A stretch of DNA of 64,000 nt. It comes from Bradyrhizobium mercantei (GTDB taxonomy: Bacteria; Pseudomonadota; Alphaproteobacteria; Rhizobiales; Xanthobacteraceae). Shown here in pieces: positions 16,168 to 24,707 of this stretch; positions within the stretch are counted from its first letter, which is position 1, and every line of letters starts with the position of its first letter. Position numbers and translations under genes: made by a program. The notes under the pieces were generated by a model. It saw only the letters and a program-made list of their open reading frames with translations. It was not told the origin of the DNA and did no database searches. The stretch is from the NCBI RefSeq assembly GCF_001982635.1, contig NZ_MKFI01000006.1:293113-357112 (forward strand), read 5' to 3'.

Positions 16168-17577
16168 ATGTTCGAAGGCTGGGATGCGGTCGTACTCGCC
16201 CGCGCGCAATTCGCTTTCACGATGTCGTTCCACATCGTGTTTCCCGCATTCTCGATCGGGCTTGCGAGCTATCTCGCGGTGCTGGAAGCGCTCTGGCTCA
16301 TCACCAAGCGCGAAGTCTTCATCAACCTGTTCAATTACTGGCTGAAGATCTTCGCGGTCGCGTTCGGCATGGGCGTGGTCTCGGGCATCGTGATGTCCTA
16401 CCAGTTCGGCACCAACTGGTCGTCCTTTGCCGACAAGACTGGGCCGGTGATCGGCCCGTTGATGGCCTATGAGGTCTTGACCGCGTTCTTCCTCGAGGCA
16501 GGCTTCCTCGGCGTGATGCTGTTCGGGCTCGAACGCGTCGGCCCGAGGCTGCATTTCGTGGCGACGCTGATGGTCGCGATCGGCACGCTGATCTCGGCGT
16601 TCTGGATCCTGTCGGCCAATTCCTGGATGCAGACGCCGACCGGCCATGCCGTCAATGCCGACGGCCAGTTCGTCGCGGCCGACTGGTTCAAGCTGATCTT
16701 CAATCCCTCGTTCCCCTATCGCCTGGTGCACATGGTGCTGGCGGCGTACCTCACCACCTCGCTGGTGGTCGGCGCGGTCGGCGCCTGGCACCTGCTGCGC
16801 GACCAGCATCTCGCGGGGCCGCGCGTGATGTTCTCGATGGCGATGTGGATGGCGACGCTGGTGGCGCCGATCCAGATCCTCGCCGGCGACCAGCACGGCC
16901 TCAACACGCTGGAGCACCAGCCGGCCAAGGTGATGGCGATGGAAGGCCACTTCCAGAGCCACAAGGACGGCGCACCGCTGATCCTGTTCGGCTGGCCCGA
17001 CATGCGTGATGCCAAGGTCAAATACGCGATCGAGGTGCCGAAGCTGTCGTCGCTGATCCTGAAGCATTCGCTCGATGCGCCGCTCGCCGGCCTCGACACC
17101 GTGCCGCGCGAGAACTGGCCGCCGGTGCCGATCACCTTCTGGTCGTTCCGCATCATGGTCGGGCTCGGCTTCCTGATCCTCGGGCTCGGCCTGTTCAGCC
17201 TCGTGATGCGCTGGCGCGGAATGTTGTATCAGACGCCGCTGCTGCATCGCTTCGCGGTGCTGATGGGCCCGGCCGGCTTCATCGCGGTGCTCGCGGGCTG
17301 GATCACCACCGAGACCGGGCGGCAGCCGTTCACCGTCTACGGGCTGCTGCGTACAGTTGACTCGGCGTCGCCGCTGGCGGCGCCCGCGGTGGGCTCGTCA
17401 TTGATCGCGTTCATCATCGTCTATTTCGCCGTGTTCACCGCGGGCGTGATCTACATCCTGCGCCTGATGGCGCAGCCGCCGCATCCCGGCGAGCAGGGCC
17501 CGACCAAGGATCTCCCCGCCCGCGCCGCCGGCATCACGCCGGCCGCGGGTGCTGCAGCCGTGGAGGCCGCGCGATGA
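16168..17577 (+). CDS. cydA: Cytochrome bd-type (cyanide-insensitive class) ubiquinol oxidase subunit I
   Basis: A 469-residue quinol oxidase subunit. Expected haem ligands are present: H22 (equivalent to E. coli H19), H188 in PYRLVHMVLAAY (H186), and M330 in FWSFRIMVGLG (M393). The quinol site keeps GDQHGLNTLEHQPAK and the GRQP signature at 384-387. The Q-loop is short, the feature that marks CIO/CioA enzymes, which are often less sensitive to cyanide and sulfide. It reduces O2 to water at the inner membrane with ubiquinol. I start at the ATG at 16168 (MFEGWDAVVLARAQFAF); the 38-codon upstream extension covers a palindrome. It overlaps cydB by four bases. Confidence 0.95.
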   Translation: MFEGWDAVVLARAQFAFTMSFHIVFPAFSIGLASYLAVLEALWLITKREVFINLFNYWLKIFAVAFGMGVVSGIVMSYQFGTNWSSFADKTGPVIGPLMAYEVLTAFFLEAGFLGVMLFGLERVGPRLHFVATLMVAIGTLISAFWILSANSWMQTPTGHAVNADGQFVAADWFKLIFNPSFPYRLVHMVLAAYLTTSLVVGAVGAWHLLRDQHLAGPRVMFSMAMWMATLVAPIQILAGDQHGLNTLEHQPAKVMAMEGHFQSHKDGAPLILFGWPDMRDAKVKYAIEVPKLSSLILKHSLDAPLAGLDTVPRENWPPVPITFWSFRIMVGLGFLILGLGLFSLVMRWRGMLYQTPLLHRFAVLMGPAGFIAVLAGWITTETGRQPFTVYGLLRTVDSASPLAAPAVGSSLIAFIIVYFAVFTAGVIYILRLMAQPPHPGEQGPTKDLPARAAGITPAAGAAAVEAAR

Positions 17578-18575
17578 TCGATCTCGCCATCATCTGGGCC
17601 TTCATCATCGCCTTTGCCGTGTTCGTCTATGTCGTGATGGACGGCTTCGATCTCGGCCTCGGCATCCTGTTTCCGCTGTTTCCGCAGAAGACCGATCGCG
17701 ACGTCATCATGAACACGGTGGCGCCGGTGTGGGACGGCAACGAGACCTGGCTGGTGCTCGGCGGCGGCGGCATGATGGCGGCGTTTCCGCTGGCCTATGC
17801 GGTGCTGATGCCGGCGCTCTACACGCCCATGATCGCGATGCTGCTCGGCCTCGTGTTCCGCGGCGTCGCCTTCGAATTCCGCTGGCGGACCCAGAAGGCG
17901 CGCAACAAATGGGATCTCGCCTTCGCCGGCGGCTCGCTGGTGGCGACGCTGGCGCAGGGCATCGCGCTCGGCGCCATCCTGCAGGGCATCCATGTCGACG
18001 GACGCCACTATGCCGGCGGCTGGTGGGATTGGCTGACGCCGTTCAGCGTCCTGACCGGCATTGCGCTGGTGATCGGCTACGCGCTCTTGGGTGCAACCTG
18101 GCTGGTGATGAAGACCGAAGGCGAATTGCGCGACCGCGCCTATCATCTGTGCTGGATCTTGTTGATCGCAATGCTGTGCGCGATCGGCGCCGTCAGCATC
18201 GCAACGCCGTTCCTGGCGGTGCAGTACACCCAGCGCTGGTTCGCCTGGCCCAACATCATCCTGACCGCGCCGGTGCCGATCGCGGTCGCCGCCGTCACCG
18301 CGCTCCTGCTGCGCGCGCTCGGCAACAAGAACGACCACCAGCCGTTCTTCCTGACGCTTGCGCTGTTCGCGCTGTCCTATGCCGGGCTCGGCATCAGCGT
18401 GTATCCCTACATCGTGCCGCAGAGCATCACGATCTGGCAGGCGGCGGCGCCGGCCAACAGCCAGATCTTCATGTTGGTCGGGGTCTCGATCCTGGTGCCG
18501 CTGATCCTCGGCTACACCGCCTGGGCCTATTGGGTGTTCCGCGGCAAGGTGCGCCCCGGCCACGGATACCATTGA
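17574..18575 (+). CDS. cydB: Cytochrome bd ubiquinol oxidase subunit II
   Basis: A 333-residue integral membrane protein. The N-terminus shows the conserved VYVVMDGFDLGLGILFP segment, then VWDGNETWLVLGGGG and LVFRGVAFEFRWR, all diagnostic of CydB. It lacks haem ligands but is needed to assemble subunit I. Start ATG overlaps the cydA stop (ATGA), and its own stop overlaps the start of the small membrane peptide gene (TGATG), so the three genes are translationally coupled. No cydDC assembly transporter is nearby. Confidence 0.95.
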   Translation: MIDLAIIWAFIIAFAVFVYVVMDGFDLGLGILFPLFPQKTDRDVIMNTVAPVWDGNETWLVLGGGGMMAAFPLAYAVLMPALYTPMIAMLLGLVFRGVAFEFRWRTQKARNKWDLAFAGGSLVATLAQGIALGAILQGIHVDGRHYAGGWWDWLTPFSVLTGIALVIGYALLGATWLVMKTEGELRDRAYHLCWILLIAMLCAIGAVSIATPFLAVQYTQRWFAWPNIILTAPVPIAVAAVTALLLRALGNKNDHQPFFLTLALFALSYAGLGISVYPYIVPQSITIWQAAAPANSQIFMLVGVSILVPLILGYTAWAYWVFRGKVRPGHGYH

Positions 18576-18703
18576 TGCGACCCGATCCGAATCAGCGGCC
18601 GCTCGGCCAGCGCCTGCTGTGGTTTGCAGTGCTCTGGCTCGGCGGCGTCGGCACGGTGGCGCTGGTCTCGTTCGCCTTGCGACTCTGGATCGCGCCGAAA
18701 TAA
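18575..18703 (+). CDS. DUF2474-like small membrane subunit of cytochrome bd oxidase
   Basis: A 42-residue single-pass peptide, MRPDPNQRPLGQRLLWFAVL followed by a Trp-Leu-Gly-Gly-Val-Gly turn and ending RLWIAPK. The length, basic N-terminus, one hydrophobic helix and position directly after cydB match the DUF2474 family, the CIO counterpart of CydX. It likely stabilises the oxidase complex. It begins at TGATG, overlapping the cydB stop. Confidence 0.8.
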   Translation: MRPDPNQRPLGQRLLWFAVLWLGGVGTVALVSFALRLWIAPK

Positions 18704-18873
18704 GGCCGCCGGTGCCGCACTCGTTCGACCTCAATGACAAAAAACAGAAGCATTACAGTGATATAGTGTGACGCCCGCCCTAAACTTGCCATCAAGCTGC
18801 CGCTGAGATTTGATGTTGCCGCGATTTGAGGTGGAGCAACCATTTGGCCGCGCGCCAACAAGGAGAGCTTTGC

Positions 18874-19467
18874 ATGACGAAACTTCGTCACCTGGTCTGG
18901 ATGTTGATCGGCGCGGGTGCGCTCGTGCTGTCGACGTCGCAAGGCTTCGCCCAGAGCCGCCCGGATGCCGACGAGCCCGGCCTGATCGCCGACGACAGCT
19001 ACCAGCTCGACCCGGAGTGGCAGAAGCAAGTCGTATACTATCGGACCAATGAGGCGCCGGGCACCATCATCGTCTCCACCGCCGAACGCCATCTCTATCT
19101 CGTGCAAGGCAACGGCCGTGCGCTCCGCTACGGCATCGGCGTCGGCCGCGACGGCTTCCAGTGGCAGGGGCTGGTGACCATCACCCGCAAGGCCGAGTGG
19201 CCGGACTGGGTGCCGCCGCCGGAAATGATCGCCCGCCAGCCCTATCTGCCGCGCTTCATGGCGGGCGGACCGGGCAATCCGCTCGGCGCCCGCGCGATGT
19301 ATTTGGGCACCACGGTCTACCGCATCCACGGCACCAACCGGCCCGACACCATCGGCACCGCGATCTCCTCCGGCTGCTTCCGCCTGGTCAATGCCGACGT
19401 CGCCGACCTCTACAGCCGCGTTCCGGTCGGCACCAAGGTGATCATCCGGCAGAAGCCCGAACTCTGA
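18874..19467 (+). CDS. Exported L,D-transpeptidase (YkuD domain)
   Basis: A 197-residue protein with a cleavable signal peptide ending near GFAQS. The YkuD catalytic segment reads YRIHGTNRPDTIG, then SSGCFRLVNADVADLY, giving the His and the catalytic Cys in the S-x-G-C-F-R context. Upstream TIIVSTAERHLYLV is the typical YkuD opening. Such enzymes crosslink peptidoglycan 3-3 or anchor lipoproteins to it. The ATG at 18874 follows an excellent AAGGAGAG; the frame open to 18826 is not needed. It appears to be a single-gene unit. Confidence 0.93.
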   Translation: MTKLRHLVWMLIGAGALVLSTSQGFAQSRPDADEPGLIADDSYQLDPEWQKQVVYYRTNEAPGTIIVSTAERHLYLVQGNGRALRYGIGVGRDGFQWQGLVTITRKAEWPDWVPPPEMIARQPYLPRFMAGGPGNPLGARAMYLGTTVYRIHGTNRPDTIGTAISSGCFRLVNADVADLYSRVPVGTKVIIRQKPEL

Positions 19468-19533
19468 TCTCTACGCTCTACCCGCCTTCGATATCCGACC
19501 TGATTTTCCCCGATCATTCGCGAGAGAGAACCC

Positions 19534-20571
19534 ATGCGTACATTTCGAGGCGGCCTGACGATCGGGCTCGCGGTCGCCGCGCTGGTTGCGGCCGCCGCCA
19601 TCACCTATGAGCGCTACGACACCCGCACGCTGAAGCGCACCGTCCGCCGCGGCGATGTGCTGTGCGGCGTCAACAAGGGCCTGCCGGGCTTCTCGATCCC
19701 GGACGACAAGGGCAACTGGACCGGCTTCGACGTCGATTTCTGCCGCGCGGTGGCCTCGGCGATCTTCGACGATCCGTCGAAGGCGAAGTTCGTTCCGCTC
19801 GACGCCAGCGAGCGCTTCAAGGAGCTGCAGAACCGCAAGGTCGACATCCTGTCGCGCAACTCCACCTGGAGCATGGCGCGTGAGGTCAATTACGATCTCT
19901 ATTTCCCGGCGGTCGCCTATTATGACGGCCAGGGCTTCATGATCCCGCGCGCGCGCAACATCGATTCCGCGCTCGACCTGAACGGCAGCAAGGTCTGCGT
20001 GCAGGCCAACACCACGACGCAGCTCAACCTCGCCGACTATTTCCGTGCCAACAACATGAAGTACACGGAGATGAAGTTCGACAAGCTCGACGACGTGGTG
20101 AAGGCCTATGACTCTGGCCAGTGCGACACGCTGACCTCGGACGCCTCGCAGCTCTATGCGCTGCGGCTCAACCTGTCCAAGCCGAACGATCACGTGATCC
20201 TGGCCGACATCATCTCCAAGGAGCCGCTGGCGCCGGTGGTCCGGCAGCGCGACGACGACTGGATGATGATCGTGAAGTGGACGCTCTACGCCATGATCAA
20301 CGCCGAGGAGCTCGGCATCACCTCGAAGAACATCGACGAGGCGCTGAAGTCGAAGAAGCCGGAAGTGATGCGGCTGGTCGGCACCGAGGGCTCCTATGGC
20401 GAGGATCTCGGCCTGACCAAGGACTGGGCGGTGCGCATCATCCGCCATGTCGGCAATTACGGCGAGGTCTACGACCGCAACGTCGGCGCCGATTCCAAGC
20501 TGAAGATCCCGCGCGGCATGAACCAGCTCTGGAACGCCGGCGGCGTCCAGTACGCGCCGCCGATCCGGTAA
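19534..20571 (+). CDS. Amino acid ABC transporter periplasmic binding protein (AapJ-like), orphan
   Basis: A 345-residue solute-binding protein of family 3. After a hydrophobic leader it reads GDVLCGVNKGLPGFSIPDDK, then GFDVDFCRAVASAIFDD, and the C-terminal half has LDDVVKAYDSGQCDTLTSDAS and WAVRIIRHVGNYGEVYDRN, all typical of general L-amino-acid binding proteins (AapJ/BztA). Conserved cysteines at both lobes are kept. No permease or ATPase gene is adjacent, so it must use a transporter encoded elsewhere or act as a sensor. It follows the L,D-transpeptidase by 66 bases. Confidence 0.9.
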   Translation: MRTFRGGLTIGLAVAALVAAAAITYERYDTRTLKRTVRRGDVLCGVNKGLPGFSIPDDKGNWTGFDVDFCRAVASAIFDDPSKAKFVPLDASERFKELQNRKVDILSRNSTWSMAREVNYDLYFPAVAYYDGQGFMIPRARNIDSALDLNGSKVCVQANTTTQLNLADYFRANNMKYTEMKFDKLDDVVKAYDSGQCDTLTSDASQLYALRLNLSKPNDHVILADIISKEPLAPVVRQRDDDWMMIVKWTLYAMINAEELGITSKNIDEALKSKKPEVMRLVGTEGSYGEDLGLTKDWAVRIIRHVGNYGEVYDRNVGADSKLKIPRGMNQLWNAGGVQYAPPIR

Positions 20572-20612
20572 CGGCGCGTAGCTAGGCCACAGCCGCTACC
20601 GCATCCTCAGCA

Positions 20613-20720
20613 GTCATCACCCGCGAAAGCGAAAGCGGGTGATCCAGTACGCCGCAGCTTCTCCGCTCAAGCACCACTGTCTCTGGAATACTGGATCGCC
20701 CGGTCGAGCCGGGCGATGAC
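20613..20720. repeat. Intergenic inverted repeat, family B copy 2
   Basis: It starts GTCATCACCCGCGAAAGCG and ends GTCGAGCCGGGCGATGAC, with the internal GATCCAGTACGCCGCAGC and CTCTGGAATACTGGATC seen in the copy at 5440-5542. It lies between the convergent binding-protein gene and the acyl-CoA dehydrogenase. Confidence 0.85.
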
Positions 20721-20750
20721 AGTGCGTTGTGTCGAGAGGGACGACGCCCC

Positions 20751-21890
20751 TCAGTAGCCCTTGCCGCTCGCCAGCCGATCGGTGTGGAAATTGCTGTCGC
20801 CGAACAGCTCCTGGCAGACGCGGGCGCGCTTCATGAAGAAGCCGATGTCGAACTGGTCGGTCATGCCCATGCCGCCATGCATCTGCACGCCCTCCTGCAC
20901 GGCTGATGTCGCCGTGGTGCCGGCGCGCGCTTTCGCCACCGAGACCGCGGTGGCGGCCTTCTCGATATCAGTATCGAGCGCCTGCAACGCCTTGAGCACG
21001 GCGGCGCGGGTGATCTCGATATCGATGTAGAGCTGGGCGGCACGGTGCTGCAGCGCCTGGAATTCGCCGATCGCCTTGCCGAACTGCTTGCGCTCCTTGA
21101 GGTAGGTCACGGTGCGGCCGAACACATCGTCGGAGAGACCGACCATTTCGGAGGCGATCGCGCCGCGGCCGATATTGAGCACGCCCTCGAGCAGCCCAAA
21201 ACCCTGATCGACCTCGCCGAGCACGCTGTCGGCGTTGACCTCGACATTGTCGAACACGATGCGCGCCGCGTTGTGCGAATCGACCATCGCGGTGCGCTCG
21301 ACCGCGAGTCCCTTGGCCTTGGGATCGACCAGGAACAGCGTCAGCCCATTCTTGTCACCGGCGCTGCCGGCCGTGCGCGCGGCGACGATCAGCAGGTCGG
21401 CGGTGTGGCCATCGACCACGAAGGCCTTGTCGCCCGACAGCTTGAAGCCATTGCCGGAGCGCACAGCCTGCAACTTGGTCTGCAGCGGGCGATGCTTTGC
21501 ACCCTCGTCGATCGCGAGCGCCGCGAGCAGCGAGCCGTCGGCGATCTTCGGCAGATGCTGCGCCTTCTGCGCCTCGCTGCCGCCGCGCGACAGCGCCGAG
21601 GCTGCGAGCACCGAGGTCGCGAGGAACGGCGACGGCATCAAGGTGCGGCCGATCTCCTCCATGACGATGCCGGCTTCGACGCAGCCGAGCCCGCTGCCGC
21701 CGAACTGGTCCGGCACCAGGAGGCCGGAGAAGCCCATCTCGGCAAAGGTTGTCCAGAGCTCGCGCGAGAAGCCGGTGGTGTCCTTGGCATCGCGCAGGCC
21801 GCGCAGATGCGCCACCGGCGCCTTGTCGCTGATGAGACCGCGCGCACTGTCGCGCAGCATGGATTGTTCTTCGGTGAGGACGAGGGCCAT
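20751..21890 (-). CDS. Acyl-CoA dehydrogenase, small-subunit type (pimeloyl-CoA dehydrogenase-like)
   Basis: A 379-residue flavoprotein with the acyl-CoA dehydrogenase fold: an N-terminal helical domain (LTEEQSMLRDSARGLIS), a beta domain, and a C-terminal helical domain with ERKQFGKAIGEFQALQHRAA and VQMHGGMGMTDQFDIGFFMKR. It pairs with the next upstream gene on the same strand (22067-23251). Pairing of a ~380 and a ~395-residue paralogue is characteristic of heteromeric dehydrogenases such as PimD/PimC for pimeloyl-CoA or sterol side chains. Substrate assignment to dicarboxylic acyl-CoA is inference; no other pim genes are adjacent. Confidence 0.88.
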   Translation of the reverse strand: MALVLTEEQSMLRDSARGLISDKAPVAHLRGLRDAKDTTGFSRELWTTFAEMGFSGLLVPDQFGGSGLGCVEAGIVMEEIGRTLMPSPFLATSVLAASALSRGGSEAQKAQHLPKIADGSLLAALAIDEGAKHRPLQTKLQAVRSGNGFKLSGDKAFVVDGHTADLLIVAARTAGSAGDKNGLTLFLVDPKAKGLAVERTAMVDSHNAARIVFDNVEVNADSVLGEVDQGFGLLEGVLNIGRGAIASEMVGLSDDVFGRTVTYLKERKQFGKAIGEFQALQHRAAQLYIDIEITRAAVLKALQALDTDIEKAATAVSVAKARAGTTATSAVQEGVQMHGGMGMTDQFDIGFFMKRARVCQELFGDSNFHTDRLASGKGY

Positions 21891-21942
21891 GGATGGATCC
21901 GATAAATCTGATGTTGTTCGTTCAATCGAATTTCAAGGTAAC

Positions 21943-22055
21943 GTCATGCCCGGCCTAAAGCGCGAAGTGCGTCTTCGCGCCAGATGTGCCGGGCATCCAC
22001 GTCTTGTGCCAGTCGCGACAAAGACGTGGATGGCCGGGTCAAGCCCGGCCATGAC
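21943..22055. repeat. Inverted repeat between the two dehydrogenase genes
   Basis: It starts GTCATGCCCGGCCTAAAGC and ends GGTCAAGCCCGGCCATGAC, with the inner pair CATCCACGTCTTGT and ACAAAGACGTGGATG. It resembles family B in its outer GTCAT...ATGAC ends but has a different middle. It sits between two co-directional genes and may form a transcript hairpin there. Confidence 0.8.
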
Positions 22056-22066
22056 GGCGGAAAGCC

Positions 22067-23251
22067 TCACGCGCCCGGCAGATCGAGGATCCGCTTGGCG
22101 ACGATGCCGAGCATCACCTCCGAGGTGCCGCCCTCGATCGAGTTGGCCTTGGTGCGCAGCCAGGCACGCGGACGGGCGCCGCCCCGGGAGCGGTCGCTTT
22201 CCCACTCCAACGCGTCGATGCCGCCGGCCGACATCAGGATCTCGTAGCGGCGCTTGTTGAGCTCGGTGCCGTAATATTTCATTGCCGACGAGAACGCCGG
22301 ATGCGATTGCCCGGCCTTGGCGAGATCGACCGCGCGCTCGGCAGCCGCGGCGAGCGCCGCCTCGTCGACCTCGAAGCTCGCGATCTGGCTGCGCAGCTGC
22401 GCATCGTCGAGCCGCCCTTGGGCGTCCGCGCCGACCGAGTCGGCCGCGATCTGGCCGAGCGGACGGCCGACGCCGCGCTCACCCATGCCCGAGATCATCG
22501 CACGCTCGTGCTGCAAGAGATATTTCGCGACATCCCAGCCGCGATTGACGGTGCCCACGACATGCGATTTCGGCACGCGAACGTTGTCGAAGAAGGTTTC
22601 GCAGAACGGCGAATAGCCGGAGATCAAGAGGATCGGTTTTGTGGACACGCCCTTCGAGGTCATGTCGAACAGGATGAAGCTGATGCCGTCGTGCTTCTTG
22701 GCGGCCGGATCGGTGCGTACCAGGCAGAAGATCCAATCGGCATAGTTGGCGTAGGACGTCCAGATCTTCTGGCCGTTGATGATGTAGTCGTCGCCGTCGC
22801 CGACCGCGCGGGTCTGCAGCGAGGCGAGGTCGGAGCCGGCGTTCGGCTCGGAATAGCCCTGGCACCAGCGGATCAGGCCCGCGGTGATCTTGGGCAGATG
22901 CTCCTTCTTCTGCTCCTCGGTACCGTATTTCAGCAGCGCCGGTCCGAGCATCGAGATGCCGAACGAGGTCAGCGGCTGGCGCGCGCCGATCGCCGCCATC
23001 TCCTGGCGCACGATCTTCGCTTCCTCGCCGTCGAGGCTGCCGCCGCCATATTCCTTCGGCCAATGCGGCACGGTCCAGCCCTTGTCGCGCATCCGCTCGA
23101 ACCAGACGCGCTGCGCGTCCGACGAGAATTTCGCGTTGCGGCCACCCCAGAAGGTGTCGCCATCCGAGGTCATTGGCTTGCGCATCTCCGCGGGGCAGTT
23201 CTGCTCCAGCCAGGCGCGGGTCTCGGCGCGGAATTTCTCAAGGTCAGCCAT
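22067..23251 (-). CDS. Acyl-CoA dehydrogenase, large-subunit type (pimeloyl-CoA dehydrogenase-like)
   Basis: A 394-residue acyl-CoA dehydrogenase. Diagnostic segments: CQGYSEPNAGSDLASLQT (FAD-binding), NGQKIWTSYANYADWIF, and the C-terminal ANSIEGGTSEVMLGIVAKRI. It lies upstream of the 379-residue paralogue on the same strand, and together they probably make a heteromeric dehydrogenase for acyl-CoA beta-oxidation (for example pimeloyl-CoA or another dicarboxylyl substrate). The catalytic-base glutamate position was not verified by alignment. The divergent neighbour to the right is a carboxymuconolactone decarboxylase-like gene. Confidence 0.9.
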   Translation of the reverse strand: MADLEKFRAETRAWLEQNCPAEMRKPMTSDGDTFWGGRNAKFSSDAQRVWFERMRDKGWTVPHWPKEYGGGSLDGEEAKIVRQEMAAIGARQPLTSFGISMLGPALLKYGTEEQKKEHLPKITAGLIRWCQGYSEPNAGSDLASLQTRAVGDGDDYIINGQKIWTSYANYADWIFCLVRTDPAAKKHDGISFILFDMTSKGVSTKPILLISGYSPFCETFFDNVRVPKSHVVGTVNRGWDVAKYLLQHERAMISGMGERGVGRPLGQIAADSVGADAQGRLDDAQLRSQIASFEVDEAALAAAAERAVDLAKAGQSHPAFSSAMKYYGTELNKRRYEILMSAGGIDALEWESDRSRGGARPRAWLRTKANSIEGGTSEVMLGIVAKRILDLPGA

Positions 23252-23419
23252 GGTGCGTTTCCAGTCAAATTCGACGAATTGGATTCGACCTTAGACCTAC
23301 GCAGCCGCCGAATTCAATATGCCTCGCGGCCGCGCCATGCTCTGGCGTCGCTACTCACCTTGCGCGATCGGGTGTATCGCCGAGATGGGGTAACGATTGA
23401 AAAACAAGAGGAAACGGAC

Positions 23420-23965
23420 ATGCGGCTGAAGCTGCTTTCGCCTAGCGAAATGAACGCCGCCCAGAAAGAAACCTACGACGAGTCAATCGCCGGCAAGCGC
23501 GGCGCGCCACCAGCGCCGATGATGGCCTGGCTGAACAGCCCGGAGATGGCGCGGCATGCCACCCGGCTCGGCGAGGTCTTGCGCTTCGACACGATCTTTC
23601 CGCCAAAGCTGTCGGAGATCGCGATCCTCGTCACCGCGCGGCACTGGACCGCGCATTACGAATGGTATGCCCACAAGCGGCTCGCGCTGAAGGGCGGCCT
23701 CGACCCGAAGATCATCGAGGACATTCGCGTGCGCCGGACGCCGACCTTCGACGATCCGAAGGCCAGGGTGATCTACGACGTCGCCAAGGCGCTGCATGAA
23801 GGTCACGGCCTGCCGAAGGGACTGTATGACGAGGCGGTCGAGGTTTTGAGCCAGCGCGGCCTGGTCGAGGTGATCGGCCTCTGCGGCTACTACACCATGG
23901 TGTCGATGACGCTGAACACGTTCGAGTTCCAGCTGCCCGGCGGCGAGCTGTCGGAGCTCTGCTAG
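23420..23965 (+). CDS. Carboxymuconolactone decarboxylase family protein
   Basis: A 181-residue all-helical CMD/AhpD-family protein. The core is FPPKLSEIAILVTARHWTAH, followed by YEWYAHKRLALKGGLDPKII, the usual CMD helix arrangement; the AhpD C-x-x-C pair is absent (the site reads T-A-H-Y-E-W), so a peroxidase role is unlikely. Homologues are often found with aromatic or CoA-ester catabolic genes. It is divergent from the acyl-CoA dehydrogenases. The start ATG at 23420 follows AAGAGGAAACGG with good spacing; the long upstream open frame is antisense to the dehydrogenase gene. Confidence 0.87.
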   Translation: MRLKLLSPSEMNAAQKETYDESIAGKRGAPPAPMMAWLNSPEMARHATRLGEVLRFDTIFPPKLSEIAILVTARHWTAHYEWYAHKRLALKGGLDPKIIEDIRVRRTPTFDDPKARVIYDVAKALHEGHGLPKGLYDEAVEVLSQRGLVEVIGLCGYYTMVSMTLNTFEFQLPGGELSELC

Positions 23966-23984
23966 ACCCGGCCGGCCATGGCGT

Positions 23985-24011
23985 CATCCGGAAACACTGC
24001 GTTTCCGGATG
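23985..24011. terminator. 11-bp perfect hairpin downstream of the CMD gene
   Basis: CATCCGGAAAC (23985-23995) pairs with GTTTCCGGATG (24001-24011) around ACTGC. There is no T-run, so it is a hairpin terminator candidate only, or a remnant of a repeat family. Confidence 0.45.
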
Positions 24012-24100
24012 GATCGCTCCGGCCCCGGCAAATCCGGACTATATCAGGAGGAGAAGCCTTGCCCCTGATGGCACGGCATTGATGCCAACGGAGCCAGGTC

Positions 24101-24622
24101 ATGCCGGAAAATCCCCCCATCATCGCGGGCACGCGGATCGGGCATGTCCATCTGAAGGTCGCCGACCTCGACCGCGCGCTCGGCTTCTATTGCGGCGTGC
24201 TCGGCTTCGAGTTGCAGCAGCGGTTGGGGACGGACGCGGCGTTCATCTCGGCCGGCGGCTATCACCACCACATCGGCCTCAACACCTGGGAGAGCAAGGG
24301 CGGACATCCGCCGCCGCCCGGCACCACCGGCCTGTTTCACACCGCCATCCTCTACCCAACCCGACCGGCGCTCGCCGACGCGCTGCATCGGGTGCTGTCG
24401 GCCGGCAGCCAGCTCGACGGCGCCAGCGACCACGGCGTCAGCCAGGCGCTCTATTTGCGCGACCCCGACGAGAACGGCGTCGAGCTCTATTGGGACCGCC
24501 CCGAGGCCGAATGGCCGCGCAGCGCCGACGGCAAGCTCGCGATGTTCACGCGACGGCTGGACCTGGAGGATTTGCTGAAGCAGCGGGTGGCGCAATTCCG
24601 TAACGCGGATGAAGTGCTGTAG
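24101..24622 (+). CDS. VOC-family (glyoxalase/extradiol dioxygenase-like) protein
   Basis: A 173-residue vicinal-oxygen-chelate protein. The first module opens TRIGHVHLKVADLDRALGFY with the metal His in IGHVHLKV. GGYHHHIGLNTW gives a second His, and YLRDPDENGVELYWDRP carries the metal Glu; this layout matches CatE-like dioxygenases and related thiol transferases. The N-terminal and second modules are both present. Its stop codon TAG is the first three bases of a dispersed repeat (24620-24703). Substrate unknown. Confidence 0.87.
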   Translation: MPENPPIIAGTRIGHVHLKVADLDRALGFYCGVLGFELQQRLGTDAAFISAGGYHHHIGLNTWESKGGHPPPPGTTGLFHTAILYPTRPALADALHRVLSAGSQLDGASDHGVSQALYLRDPDENGVELYWDRPEAEWPRSADGKLAMFTRRLDLEDLLKQRVAQFRNADEVL

Positions 24623-24703
24623 CCCGGATGAGCAAAGCGACATCCGGGGCTCTGGTGCGGGCCGAAGGAGCGATCCCGGATATCGCTTCGCTCATCCGGG
24701 CTA
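24620..24703. repeat. REP-like inverted repeat, family C copy 1
   Basis: The outer sequence TAGCCCGGATGAGCAAAGCG is complementary to CGCTTCGCTCATCCGGGCTA at the other end, forming a long hairpin of 84 bases. It starts exactly with the TAG that ends the VOC gene. A 75-base copy occurs at 26598-26672. Confidence 0.93.
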
Positions 24704-24707
24704 CCGG

